Source: Thermoleophilaceae bacterium (GTDB taxonomy: Bacteria > Actinomycetota > Thermoleophilia > Solirubrobacterales > Thermoleophilaceae). From it: a stretch of DNA of 9,601 bases. Below the pieces are notes generated by a model, which made no database searches, was not told where the DNA came from, and saw only the letters and a list, made by a program, of their open reading frames with translations. This document shows positions 1 to 6,044 of this stretch, piece after piece. Positions within the stretch are counted from its first letter, which is position 1; every line of letters starts with the position of its first letter. The stretch lies in assembly GCA_013696425.1 (NCBI GenBank), contig JACCYP010000087.1, forward strand, positions 1 through 9,601. The letters run 5' to 3'. The position numbers were made by a program, and so were the translations under genes.

Positions 1-486
1 GAGGAGCTCGCGCGCGAGCGCGCGGCCGCGGGGGGCGATCTCCTCGCGCGGCGCGGCGTCCACCGAGAAGGCGCCGCCGGAGAAGTAGGAGTCGAGGCCG
101 AAGTGGGCGAGCTTCACTGCTGCGCCCGCCTCCGTGTTGCCGGTGAGCAGCAGGTTCAGCACGTCGTCACGCTCGGCAAGGGAGTCGAGAATCGCGCGCA
201 CATTTGGCATCACCTGTCCCGTGTCTGCTTCCTTCATGTGCCTGGGCAGCTTGTCCTCGTAGGAGCGCAGCATGGTCTCGACGCGCGCAGGCGTGGGCTC
301 CACACCGAGATCCTCCAGAACCATCGACACGATCCCGCCATCGGTTAGGCCGGCAGTGCGCATCCCGGTGAGGTCGACTTCGCGCCCGGCGATCTCGCGC
401 GCGGCGCCCTCGAGTGCCGGGATGCCGGCGCGCCCGGTTAGGAGCAGCGTGCCATCGATGTCCCAGAACAGCACGACGCGTGGCAT
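1..486 (-). CDS. HAD-superfamily hydrolase, phosphoglycolate-phosphatase-like (C-terminus off the window)
   Basis: Only the first 162 codons are present; the gene runs off the left edge without a stop. HAD motif I is seen as DIDGT at residues 9-13, with D9 as the expected nucleophile and D11 as the acid/base. Motif II is probably LLTGN around 113-117 with T115. The region between them (about 20-95) is helical and fits the small cap of subfamily I phosphatases. K125 is a candidate motif III lysine. The acidic motif IV would lie beyond the edge. Family knowledge suggests a soluble Mg2+-dependent phosphatase acting on a small phosphorylated metabolite such as phosphoglycolate; the substrate cannot be read from the sequence. 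The ATG at 486 is chosen because motif I begins eight residues later. No clear Shine-Dalgarno is visible. The start lies 10 bp from that of the divergent cupredoxin gene, so each promoter must sit within or against the other gene. Confidence 0.88.
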   Translation of the reverse strand, partial: MPRVVLFWDIDGTLLLTGRAGIPALEGAAREIAGREVDLTGMRTAGLTDGGIVSMVLEDLGVEPTPARVETMLRSYEDKLPRHMKEADTGQVMPNVRAILDSLAERDDVLNLLLTGNTEAGAAVKLAHFGLDSYFSGGAFSVDAAPREEIAPRGRALARELL

Positions 487-496
487 AGTCAGGTTC

Positions 497-793
497 ATGT
501 CCAAGATCGTCTCGCTTTCCGCCTGCATCGCACTGCTCGCCCCTGCCGCCCTCTCCCAGGGTGCCGCGACCGTTTCCGTCAAGGACAATTTCTTCTCACC
601 GAAGTCGATTACGGTCTCGAAGGGCGAGAAGGTCAAGTTCGTCTGGAGGGGCAGGAACTCGCACAACGTGCGCGGCAACGGCGCATCGTCGGCCCTGATG
701 CGCAGCGGCAGCTACTCGAAGTCCTTCCGCAAGTCCGGCATCGTCTTCTGCTCCGTCCACGACGGCATGACGATGAAGGTCAGGGTCAAGTAG
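497..793 (+). CDS. Small exported cupredoxin (plastocyanin/amicyanin-like blue copper protein)
   Basis: A 98-residue protein. Residues 1 to about 19 look like a signal peptide: a lysine near the start, a hydrophobic core and Ala/Ser at the end, with cleavage probably near 19-23. The rest fits one beta-sandwich cupredoxin domain. Candidate copper ligands are all present: H56 in SHNV, then C85, H88 and M91 in the FCSVHDGM stretch. The CxxHxxM spacing matches the short ligand loop of amicyanin rather than plastocyanin. Expected role is a periplasmic or cell-surface single-electron carrier; no redox partner is encoded nearby. The mature protein is rich in Lys and Arg, which suggests an acidic partner. 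The ATG at 497 gives the best signal peptide; an in-frame ATG at 458 would overlap the divergent gene and add an unlikely leader. The stop overlaps the convergent hydrolase gene by 8 bp. Confidence 0.85.
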   Translation: MSKIVSLSACIALLAPAALSQGAATVSVKDNFFSPKSITVSKGEKVKFVWRGRNSHNVRGNGASSALMRSGSYSKSFRKSGIVFCSVHDGMTMKVRVK

Positions 794-2366
794 CCGCAGG
801 CTTCATCGGGAGGCCGTAGACCTCCTTGCCCTCCAGGCGCCAGCGCGGCCTGTATTCGAGGGATTCATCAAAGGGCACCACGCGCAGGTAGTAGCCGCGG
901 GCATCCGTCTTGAACGACGTCGCGGAGGTCGCGCACTCGCCCGGTGGGGGCGCCGCCGCACCGACCGGCAGCGACCCGACCGCCTTCCATGCGCCGTCCG
1001 CGCCGCGCGCCTGCAGGTCCACCTCCTGGGCGCCCTCGCCCGGGCGCACCTGGCCGAAAATCACGGCCACCTTCTGGCCGTCGCGCTCCTCGCTCGTCAC
1101 CCAGAACGGGTGTCGGAAGGCATCAGCCGAGGGCTTGGGGGTGCCGTCCTCGTTGTATACGCCGGACTGGTAGTCGCGCCAGCGCTTCTTCGAGGTAACC
1201 GGGTAGCGCGTGTCGGGGCCGAGGTCCTGCAGCAGAAACTGGGCGAACATGCGGGTGTTCGGCTGCTTGTAGGCGAGGTAGGCCGATTCGCTCAGGTAGC
1301 TCGCCTGCTCCTCGGGAGACACGCCGCGGTCGAAGTCGGGCGGGTTGGTCTCGTAGCCGAACTCGGTGAGGTAGAGCGGCAGTGGCTGCGCGATCCGACC
1401 GCGCTCGGTGAGTGACGCGAGCAGTCCGTCCAGGCGGTCGAGGTCGCCTATCCCGGCCTCGTCGGGCCTCTCGCTCTGGACTCCGGGCGCGGTGTAGAAG
1501 GAGTAGGGGTGATGGGAGAAGCCGTCGGCCTGGATCGGCTTGAACTTCCGGCACTCGCGCACGCGCAACGGATTCAGGTTCGCATCGACGCAGGCCATCT
1601 CGCGCATGAAGAGCAGGGGCGGCACGTTCGAACGCTCGCCCGGCCTGTTTGCGCCACGGGAGGAGAGGCCGCCGACGAGCACCTGGTTCTCGGCGTCGAC
1701 GCCCTTCAGGGCGGCGTAGCCGGCCTCGTGCATCCAGCGGTAGCGGTGAGGGGACACCGGCCGCCATGTGCCGCGGCGGTTCTTCTGCCACTGGGGCAGC
1801 AGGAAGCTCGAGTGGTTCGGCTCGTTCCACGTCGTCCACATCCGCACCGACGGCAGCTTCTGGCCCTTGCGCTCGGGGTCGGGGAAGCCGCCGTCGTAGC
1901 GCTTGGCGGCAGCCTTCACGAACTGGCCGAACTCGGCGGGGTTCGGGTTCCAGCGCTCGCGCGGGGCGTCACCGCCGGAGCCGCGCTGCACGGCCCAGCG
2001 CGGCGCCCAGAACGCGGCGTCGATCTGGACTTCGAGTCCGGCGGCGCGTGCCGCCTTGACGGCCCGGTCGAGGCGAACCCAGCCGTCCTTGGGGTACTGC
2101 GCGGAGTCCGTGGCCTCGAACGCCGGCCGCTGCGGCGACAGTGGCTCGGGGGCGAGCGCCGACCAGCCCGCGGTGAGCCGCACCCTGTCGGCGCCGAGGT
2201 CGGCGATCCGCTTCGCCGCCTTCTCCACCTGCGGGTAGGTCCCGTGGAGCATCTGCGCGTCGTCCTGGAGCGTGACCTCCAGATCGCGCGTGCCTCCGGG
2301 CGCAGGCGGCTGCGCCGGGCCGAGCCCGGCGGCGATCGCCGCCAATGCGCATGCAAGTCCGTTCAT
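786..2366 (-). CDS. Exported clan GH-A glycoside hydrolase (possible independent gene inside the longer frame)
   Basis: Translated from ATG 2366, this gives 526 residues with an N-terminal signal-like segment (about 1-19, Ala/Gly rich, then a Pro-rich linker). A TIM-barrel glycosidase of clan GH-A follows. The acid/base glutamate is E182 in WTTWNEPN (177-184). The nucleophile is E335 in LYLTEFGYET (331-340). HHPY at 285-288 fits the conserved barrel-strand histidine motif. The C-terminal 105 or so residues look like a beta-rich accessory domain. The fold and retaining mechanism are well supported; the exact GH family (GH5- or GH39-like) and the substrate are not. Sitting next to a membrane glycosyltransferase suggests action on cell-surface or exported glycans. 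An AGGGGGG ribosome binding site nine bases before the ATG supports independent initiation. The stop overlaps the cupredoxin stop by 8 bp. Confidence 0.6.
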   Translation of the reverse strand: MNGLACALAAIAAGLGPAQPPAPGGTRDLEVTLQDDAQMLHGTYPQVEKAAKRIADLGADRVRLTAGWSALAPEPLSPQRPAFEATDSAQYPKDGWVRLDRAVKAARAAGLEVQIDAAFWAPRWAVQRGSGGDAPRERWNPNPAEFGQFVKAAAKRYDGGFPDPERKGQKLPSVRMWTTWNEPNHSSFLLPQWQKNRRGTWRPVSPHRYRWMHEAGYAALKGVDAENQVLVGGLSSRGANRPGERSNVPPLLFMREMACVDANLNPLRVRECRKFKPIQADGFSHHPYSFYTAPGVQSERPDEAGIGDLDRLDGLLASLTERGRIAQPLPLYLTEFGYETNPPDFDRGVSPEEQASYLSESAYLAYKQPNTRMFAQFLLQDLGPDTRYPVTSKKRWRDYQSGVYNEDGTPKPSADAFRHPFWVTSEERDGQKVAVIFGQVRPGEGAQEVDLQARGADGAWKAVGSLPVGAAAPPPGECATSATSFKTDARGYYLRVVPFDESLEYRPRWRLEGKEVYGLPMKPAAT

Positions 2367-3731
2367 GTCCCCCTGCCCCCCTGCAACGTTGGCAGCGCCG
2401 GAAACTGGCGGTGCCTCCCGGACGACGAGCGAGCCTACGTCAGTCCGGGCGCCCGCGCCAGGGCGAACCCCGCCCGCCACGCGCTCGTCGTCGACTACCG
2501 CCACGCCGCGGCAGCCGCATCGCGCTTCGCGCCCCGGGCCGAGGCCGAACGGGCGGTCGACCTGCGCGCCCAGGTCGCGCGCGTAGAAGGCGAAGGCCGC
2601 GCTGTTTGTGAGCACCGGCCGCTGTTTCGGACCTGCGCGCACACTTTGCGCTGCTGCTTCGTAGTCGGGCTCTATCTCGCGGTCCGTGCGTTCGATGCCG
2701 ACCGCGGCGCCCAGGAGCACCAAGGCCGCTGCCCCCACGAGCGCTGCGCGCCGGGCGGGGATCGCTTCAACCGCAGCACCCAGGGCAATCGCACCGAGTG
2801 GGATCAGCACCGTCAGGTAGCGTTGAGCGAATACGTCCGGGCCGACCGCCGCGGCGAGGAGGTGGAGGAGCAGCACGCCGAGGGCGGTGCCGCCCACCAG
2901 GCGGAAGGCGAGCTCCGCCCGGCGCCTGAGCGCCCAGCCGGCCGCACCGAGAACGGCGACCACCGCCAGCAGCTGCAGCCAGCGGCCCGCGGCGGCGCTC
3001 GCAGTGCCGTGCTCGCCGAACACCAGGGGCACGATCGCCTCGCTCGGATCGAGCGGGTAGGTGGGGGAGGCCTTCGTCTCGTCCACGCGGTCGAGGCCGC
3101 GCACGATCTGACCCAGCCAAGGGGCGAGCGTGAGGATCGGCGCGGCCACGATCAACGCGCTCGCGCGGCGGGTGAGCGCGAACAGGGCGAGCGCGAGTAC
3201 GAGGAGGAATCCGGCCGCGTGGTACTCGGACCACACCGCCACAACACCGCCGGCGAGGCACAGCGCCCACCAGCCACGCCCGTCGCGGCCCTCGGCGATC
3301 CGCGCCGCACCCCACAGCGCGAGCAGGCAGGCGAGGGTGGCCAGCATGAACCCGCGCGAGTAGTTCGAGAACGAGACGGCGTAGGGCGCCACCGCGAGCG
3401 CCAGCGCGCCGAGCAGCGCGGCCCGGGTGCCGAGCGGCGGCCGTGCAATCGCATACACCACGGGCACGGCCGCCGTGCCCGCGATCAGCGAGGGCAGCCG
3501 CAGCCACGCCTCGTCGTCCAGCGGCAGCGGCGCGAGCAGGGCGTAGAACAGCGGCGGCGTGTTCTCGAAGTCCGCCAGCCGATCGAGGAAGACGTCCCAC
3601 GACCCGGCGCTCGCCACGAGCCAAGAGTAGCCCTCGTCCGCCGAGAGCCGGTCCCCGAGCCCGGCCAGCCGCAGCCCGAACGCGAGCGCCACGATCAGCC
3701 CGAGAAGTACGCGGCGGTCGTTCATCGCCAC
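786..3731 (-). CDS. GT39-like (GT-C) membrane glycosyltransferase fused in frame to a clan GH-A glycoside hydrolase
   Basis: One uninterrupted 981-codon frame. Residues 1-455 are a polytopic membrane protein with roughly ten hydrophobic segments. The first external loop carries an acidic DE pair (D32-E33), followed by NTPPLFY (57-63) and YSRGFML (124-130). These match the GT39/PMT-like families, which transfer a sugar from a polyprenyl-phosphate donor outside the membrane. Residues 456-981 are a secreted-type hydrolase, described in the separate entry. The start is GTG at 3731 or ATG at 3725; neither has a good Shine-Dalgarno. The transferase part seems complete but has only a short C-terminal soluble stretch, ending near GSLVVREAPP before a low-complexity linker. 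The hydrolase half begins with its own ATG and signal-peptide-like segment, so two separate genes are possible. A single-base loss in the G6 run at 2376-2381 would end the first protein at a TGA overlapping the second ATG. The transferase is divergent from the B12-protein gene. Confidence 0.65.
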   Translation of the reverse strand: MAMNDRRVLLGLIVALAFGLRLAGLGDRLSADEGYSWLVASAGSWDVFLDRLADFENTPPLFYALLAPLPLDDEAWLRLPSLIAGTAAVPVVYAIARPPLGTRAALLGALALAVAPYAVSFSNYSRGFMLATLACLLALWGAARIAEGRDGRGWWALCLAGGVVAVWSEYHAAGFLLVLALALFALTRRASALIVAAPILTLAPWLGQIVRGLDRVDETKASPTYPLDPSEAIVPLVFGEHGTASAAAGRWLQLLAVVAVLGAAGWALRRRAELAFRLVGGTALGVLLLHLLAAAVGPDVFAQRYLTVLIPLGAIALGAAVEAIPARRAALVGAAALVLLGAAVGIERTDREIEPDYEAAAQSVRAGPKQRPVLTNSAAFAFYARDLGAQVDRPFGLGPGREARCGCRGVAVVDDERVAGGVRPGAGARTDVGSLVVREAPPVSGAANVAGGQGDMNGLACALAAIAAGLGPAQPPAPGGTRDLEVTLQDDAQMLHGTYPQVEKAAKRIADLGADRVRLTAGWSALAPEPLSPQRPAFEATDSAQYPKDGWVRLDRAVKAARAAGLEVQIDAAFWAPRWAVQRGSGGDAPRERWNPNPAEFGQFVKAAAKRYDGGFPDPERKGQKLPSVRMWTTWNEPNHSSFLLPQWQKNRRGTWRPVSPHRYRWMHEAGYAALKGVDAENQVLVGGLSSRGANRPGERSNVPPLLFMREMACVDANLNPLRVRECRKFKPIQADGFSHHPYSFYTAPGVQSERPDEAGIGDLDRLDGLLASLTERGRIAQPLPLYLTEFGYETNPPDFDRGVSPEEQASYLSESAYLAYKQPNTRMFAQFLLQDLGPDTRYPVTSKKRWRDYQSGVYNEDGTPKPSADAFRHPFWVTSEERDGQKVAVIFGQVRPGEGAQEVDLQARGADGAWKAVGSLPVGAAAPPPGECATSATSFKTDARGYYLRVVPFDESLEYRPRWRLEGKEVYGLPMKPAAT
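2376..2382 (-). promoter_or_regulatory. Shine-Dalgarno for the hydrolase start, coinciding with a G6 run
   Basis: On the minus strand AGGGGGG lies nine bases before ATG 2366; a second AGGGGG at 2369-2374 is only two bases away and too close to serve. The site makes internal initiation of the hydrolase likely. The six-G run is also a plausible slippage site. One base fewer would put the upstream glycosyltransferase into the frame whose TGA overlaps the ATG (ATGA). Confidence 0.45.
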
Positions 3732-3750
3732 TGATCTTGGCGTGTGCCCT

Positions 3751-3756
3751 TATCCT
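3751..3756 (+). promoter_or_regulatory. Candidate -10 element (TATCCT) for the B12-binding subunit gene
   Basis: TATCCT fits the TAnnnT pattern of actinobacterial -10 boxes and lies nine bases before ATG 3766. The start has no Shine-Dalgarno (CCCCGCCCC precedes it), so a leaderless or nearly leaderless mRNA is plausible. No convincing -35 is seen. The whole divergent intergenic space is only 34 bp. Confidence 0.3.
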
Positions 3757-3765
3757 CCCCGCCCC

Positions 3766-4164
3766 ATGGAAGGACGAAAGATCCGCGTGGTCGTCGCGAA
3801 GCCCGGCCTGGATGGCCACGATCGCGGCGCCAAGATCATCGCTCGCGCACTACGTGACGCGGGCATGGAGGTCATCTACACGGGCCTGCACCAGACGCCC
3901 GAGCAGATCGCGGAGACCGTGATCCAGGAGGACGCCGACGCCGTCGGCCTCTCCATCCTCTCCGGCGCCCACATGACGCTGGTGCCGAAGGTGGTCGCCC
4001 TGCTCAAGGAGCAGGGCGTGGACGACGTGATCGTGACGGTCGGCGGCACGATCCCGTCCGAGGACATCCCGGAGCTGAAGAAGCTCGGCGTCGCCGAGGT
4101 CTTCACCCCCGGGTCGCCCACCGGAGACATCATCGATTTCATCCAGGGAGCCGTAACCCACTGA
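3766..4164 (+). CDS. B12-binding small subunit of methylmalonyl-CoA-mutase-type enzyme
   Basis: A 132-residue stand-alone cobalamin-binding domain. The base-off/His-on signature is complete: DGHDRG at 16-21 (DxHxxG, H18 is the lower axial cobalt ligand), SIL at 63-65 (SxL), and GGTIP at 93-97 (GGxxP). The length equals the C-terminal domain of methylmalonyl-CoA mutase or the separate small subunit of split acyl-CoA mutases. It should pair with a catalytic TIM-barrel subunit that is not in this window. The likely reaction is methylmalonyl-CoA to succinyl-CoA, although related split mutases act on isobutyryl-, ethylmalonyl- or 2-hydroxyisobutyryl-CoA. ATG 3766 is preferred over GTG 3742 because family proteins begin a few residues before the first beta strand (KIRVVVAKPGLDGH). 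The gene is 101 bp upstream of the etf operon, which fits propionyl-CoA and branched-chain acyl-CoA catabolism. It is cytosolic. Confidence 0.92.
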   Translation: MEGRKIRVVVAKPGLDGHDRGAKIIARALRDAGMEVIYTGLHQTPEQIAETVIQEDADAVGLSILSGAHMTLVPKVVALLKEQGVDDVIVTVGGTIPSEDIPELKKLGVAEVFTPGSPTGDIIDFIQGAVTH

Positions 4165-4178
4165 GAAATCCGGGTAGA

Positions 4179-4194
4179 TTGACTCGTCAGTCAA
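4179..4194. promoter_or_regulatory. Putative operator: perfect dyad TTGACT-CGTC-AGTCAA upstream of etfB
   Basis: The two 6-bp arms are exact inverted repeats around a 4-bp centre. A second, nested dyad, TGAC-TC-GTCA, lies at 4180-4189. The 16-bp size and symmetry suit a dimeric TetR-family repressor, and such proteins commonly control acyl-CoA oxidation genes. That regulator class is an inference, and no regulator is encoded in the window. No T-tract follows, so a terminator is unlikely. Confidence 0.5.
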
Positions 4195-4205
4195 CTCAGT
4201 AACAT
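4179..4205 (+). promoter_or_regulatory. Candidate promoter of the etf operon
   Basis: TTGACT at 4179-4184 resembles a -35 box and TAACAT at 4200-4205 a -10 box, with a slightly short 15-bp spacer. The -35 lies inside the dyad, so binding there would block RNA polymerase. Transcription would start near 4212 and leave a leader of about 55 bases. TAGATT at 4175-4180 is an alternative -10 that would place the dyad over the start point. Confidence 0.35.
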
Positions 4206-4254
4206 GTCGTCCCCTCCGCGGACCAGCCCGCCGCCGGCCGCGAGTTCACCTATG

Positions 4255-4260
4255 AAGGAG
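4255..4260 (+). promoter_or_regulatory. Ribosome binding site that fixes the TTG start of etfB
   Basis: AAGGAG lies five bases before TTG 4266, the strongest Shine-Dalgarno in the window. No ATG or GTG offers a family-like N-terminus, so this site decides the unusual TTG start. The site is inside a five-codon reading frame (ATG 4252, encoding MKEIP, stop at 4267-4269) whose TGA overlaps the TTG. Confidence 0.8.
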
Positions 4261-4265
4261 ATCCC

Positions 4266-5060
4266 TTGAAGATTTGCGTCTTGGTCAAAGAGGTACCGGA
4301 CGCCGCCGTCGAGAAGCGGATGGACTCGAACTCCATGCGCCTCGACCGGTCAGGCGAGAAGAACCTGAATCCCTTCGACACCCACGCCATCGAGGCCGCC
4401 ATGCAGATCAAGGAAGGCGGCGCCGTCGACGTGGAGGAGGTCGTGGCGGTCACGATGGGCCCGGAGAGCGCCGTTCGCGCACTGCACAAGGCCGTGTCGC
4501 TCGGCGCCGACCGCTCGGTCCACCTGACCGACGATGCGCTTGCCGACTCCGACGTCTCCGCGACGGGCTACGCACTCGCGCAGGTGCTCAAGTCCGAGAG
4601 CCCGGACCTGGTCCTGCTCGGCCAGCAGTCCGATGACGGCGAGTGCTACACGATCGGCGCCGTGGTGGCCGACCACCTCGAGATGCCCTCGCTCACGCAG
4701 GTCATCAAGATCGACACCGCCGCCGACAAGCTCACCTGCGAGCGCCAGGCCGAGTACGGCTACGACACCGTCGAGGTCACGCTGCCGGCGGTGATCTCGG
4801 TCGGCGACGCCATCAACGAGCCGCGCTACCCGTCGCTGAAGGCGATCATGGGCGCGAAGAAGAAGCAGCTCGACTCGAAGGGCACCGGCGACGTCGAGAT
4901 CGACGCTTCGAAGGTCGGCGCCGACGGCTCGCGCACGCGCGTGCTTGCGATCAACCCGCCGCCCGCCAAGCAGGCCGGCGAGATCATCGAGGACGAGGAC
5001 ACGAACGAGACGGTCGAGAAGATCGTCGCCTGGCTGGACGAAAGGAAGCTGATCGCCTGA
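4266..5060 (+). CDS. etfB: Electron transfer flavoprotein beta subunit
   Basis: A 264-residue protein of usual family length. It opens with MKICVLVKEVPD, the standard first strand of ETF beta, and has NPFDTHAIEAA at 35-45. The ETF-beta signature near residues 184-200 reads NEPRYPSLKAIMGAKKK. The adenine-nucleotide-binding fold spans most of the chain, with the loop around GQQSDDGE (119-126) in the nucleotide-binding region. In the cytosol it pairs with the alpha subunit, structurally binds AMP, and takes electrons from acyl-CoA dehydrogenases. The start is TTG, supported by an AAGGAG site. Its stop shares one base with the etfA start (TGATG), so the two subunits are translationally coupled. 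A dyad upstream may be an operator. This is an ordinary ETF rather than a clear electron-bifurcating one, although that distinction is not certain by eye. Confidence 0.96.
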   Translation: MKICVLVKEVPDAAVEKRMDSNSMRLDRSGEKNLNPFDTHAIEAAMQIKEGGAVDVEEVVAVTMGPESAVRALHKAVSLGADRSVHLTDDALADSDVSATGYALAQVLKSESPDLVLLGQQSDDGECYTIGAVVADHLEMPSLTQVIKIDTAADKLTCERQAEYGYDTVEVTLPAVISVGDAINEPRYPSLKAIMGAKKKQLDSKGTGDVEIDASKVGADGSRTRVLAINPPPAKQAGEIIEDEDTNETVEKIVAWLDERKLIA

Positions 5061-6037
5061 TGGCTGGGATCCTCACCTACGCGCTCCATTACGAGGGCGC
5101 CTTCAACAAGAACTCACTCGGCGCGGTCTCCGAGGGCGCGAAGCTCGCCAAGGAGCTCGGCGCCGAGTCCCACGCGGTCGTGGTCGGCGGTGACGACCTC
5201 ACCGACGACCTCTGCAAGACGCTCGGCAAGTACGGCGCAACGAAGGTGTTCCGCGTCAAGGGCGAGGAGGGGCTCGCCCAGCCGGTGGTCGACGCGATGG
5301 CGAAGGTCATCGAGGAGAACGGCCAGTCCTACGCCCTGTTCGGCGGCGGCCTGCTCGGCTTCGAGATCGGCGCCGGCCTCACGGCCCGCCTGAACGCCGG
5401 CGTGACCATGGAGGTCACGGCCGTGAAGGTGCAGGACGGCAAGCTCGTGGCCGAGCGGCCGATCCTCCAGGACTCGGCGATCGTCGACGTGGATTACGTC
5501 GGTGAGCCCGGCATCATCATCGGCCGCCTGAACGCGTTCGAGATCGCCGAGGGTGGCGACGGTGACGCGGAGGTCGTGGACGTCGAGGTCTCCTTCTCGG
5601 AGTTCTCGAACAAGTGCAAGATGGTCCAGCGGGGCGAGCAGCGTGGCGCCGACGTGAACATCGAGGACGCCGACATCCTCGTGGCCGGTGGCCGCGGGCT
5701 CGGCAAGGCGGAGGGCTTCCAGCTCTGCGAGGACCTCGCCGAGTCGCTCGGCGGCGCGGTCGCCGCCACCCGCGCCGTGGTCGACGCCGGGTGGTACTCC
5801 TACTCGGCCCAGATCGGACAGACGGGCAAGACCGTCGCGCCGAAGCTCTACCTCGCGGCCGGCATCTCGGGCGCGATCCAGCACAAGGTCGGCATGCAGG
5901 CCTCGGAGAACATCGTCGCGATCAACAAGGACCAGAACGCGCCGATCTTCGAGTTCTCAGACCTCGGCATCGTGGGTGATCTGAACAAGATCCTGCCCAA
6001 GCTCACCGAGGCCATCAAGGCCAAGAAGGGCGGCTGA
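5060..6037 (+). CDS. etfA: Electron transfer flavoprotein alpha subunit
   Basis: A 325-residue protein of normal length with the two expected halves. The N-terminal alpha/beta domain (about 1-195) resembles the beta subunit. The C-terminal FAD domain carries VAGGRGLG at 208-215, GQTGKTVAPKLY at 253-264, GISGAIQH at 268-275 and VAINKD at 286-291, ending with APIFEFSDLGIVGDL. These are the residues that hold FAD. With EtfB it forms the soluble carrier that moves electrons from acyl-CoA dehydrogenases to the ETF:quinone oxidoreductase encoded next. The ATG at 5060 overlaps the etfB stop by one base; AAAGGAAG lies about 11 bases upstream. Seven bases separate its stop from the next start, so etfB, etfA and the oxidoreductase gene form one operon. 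Confidence 0.97.
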   Translation: MAGILTYALHYEGAFNKNSLGAVSEGAKLAKELGAESHAVVVGGDDLTDDLCKTLGKYGATKVFRVKGEEGLAQPVVDAMAKVIEENGQSYALFGGGLLGFEIGAGLTARLNAGVTMEVTAVKVQDGKLVAERPILQDSAIVDVDYVGEPGIIIGRLNAFEIAEGGDGDAEVVDVEVSFSEFSNKCKMVQRGEQRGADVNIEDADILVAGGRGLGKAEGFQLCEDLAESLGGAVAATRAVVDAGWYSYSAQIGQTGKTVAPKLYLAAGISGAIQHKVGMQASENIVAINKDQNAPIFEFSDLGIVGDLNKILPKLTEAIKAKKGG

Positions 6038-6044
6038 CCCGAGC

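Noticed and set aside
1509..3734. A 741-codon open frame on the plus strand opposite the glycosyltransferase/hydrolase
   Set aside because: It mirrors the minus-strand gene in a GC-rich region where stop codons are rare. Its protein is Arg/Ala/Glu/Gln-rich low-complexity with no recognisable domain, while the minus strand shows clear glycosyltransferase and glycosidase motifs.
2767..3819. A 350-codon minus-strand frame overlapping the glycosyltransferase in another frame
   Set aside because: Its translation is Arg/Gly/Ala-rich frame-shift noise of the real glycosyltransferase, which has membrane segments and the DE motif.
4179..4194. Terminator for the B12-subunit gene
   Set aside because: The hairpin has only six A/T-containing pairs and no following T-run; position and symmetry fit an operator better.
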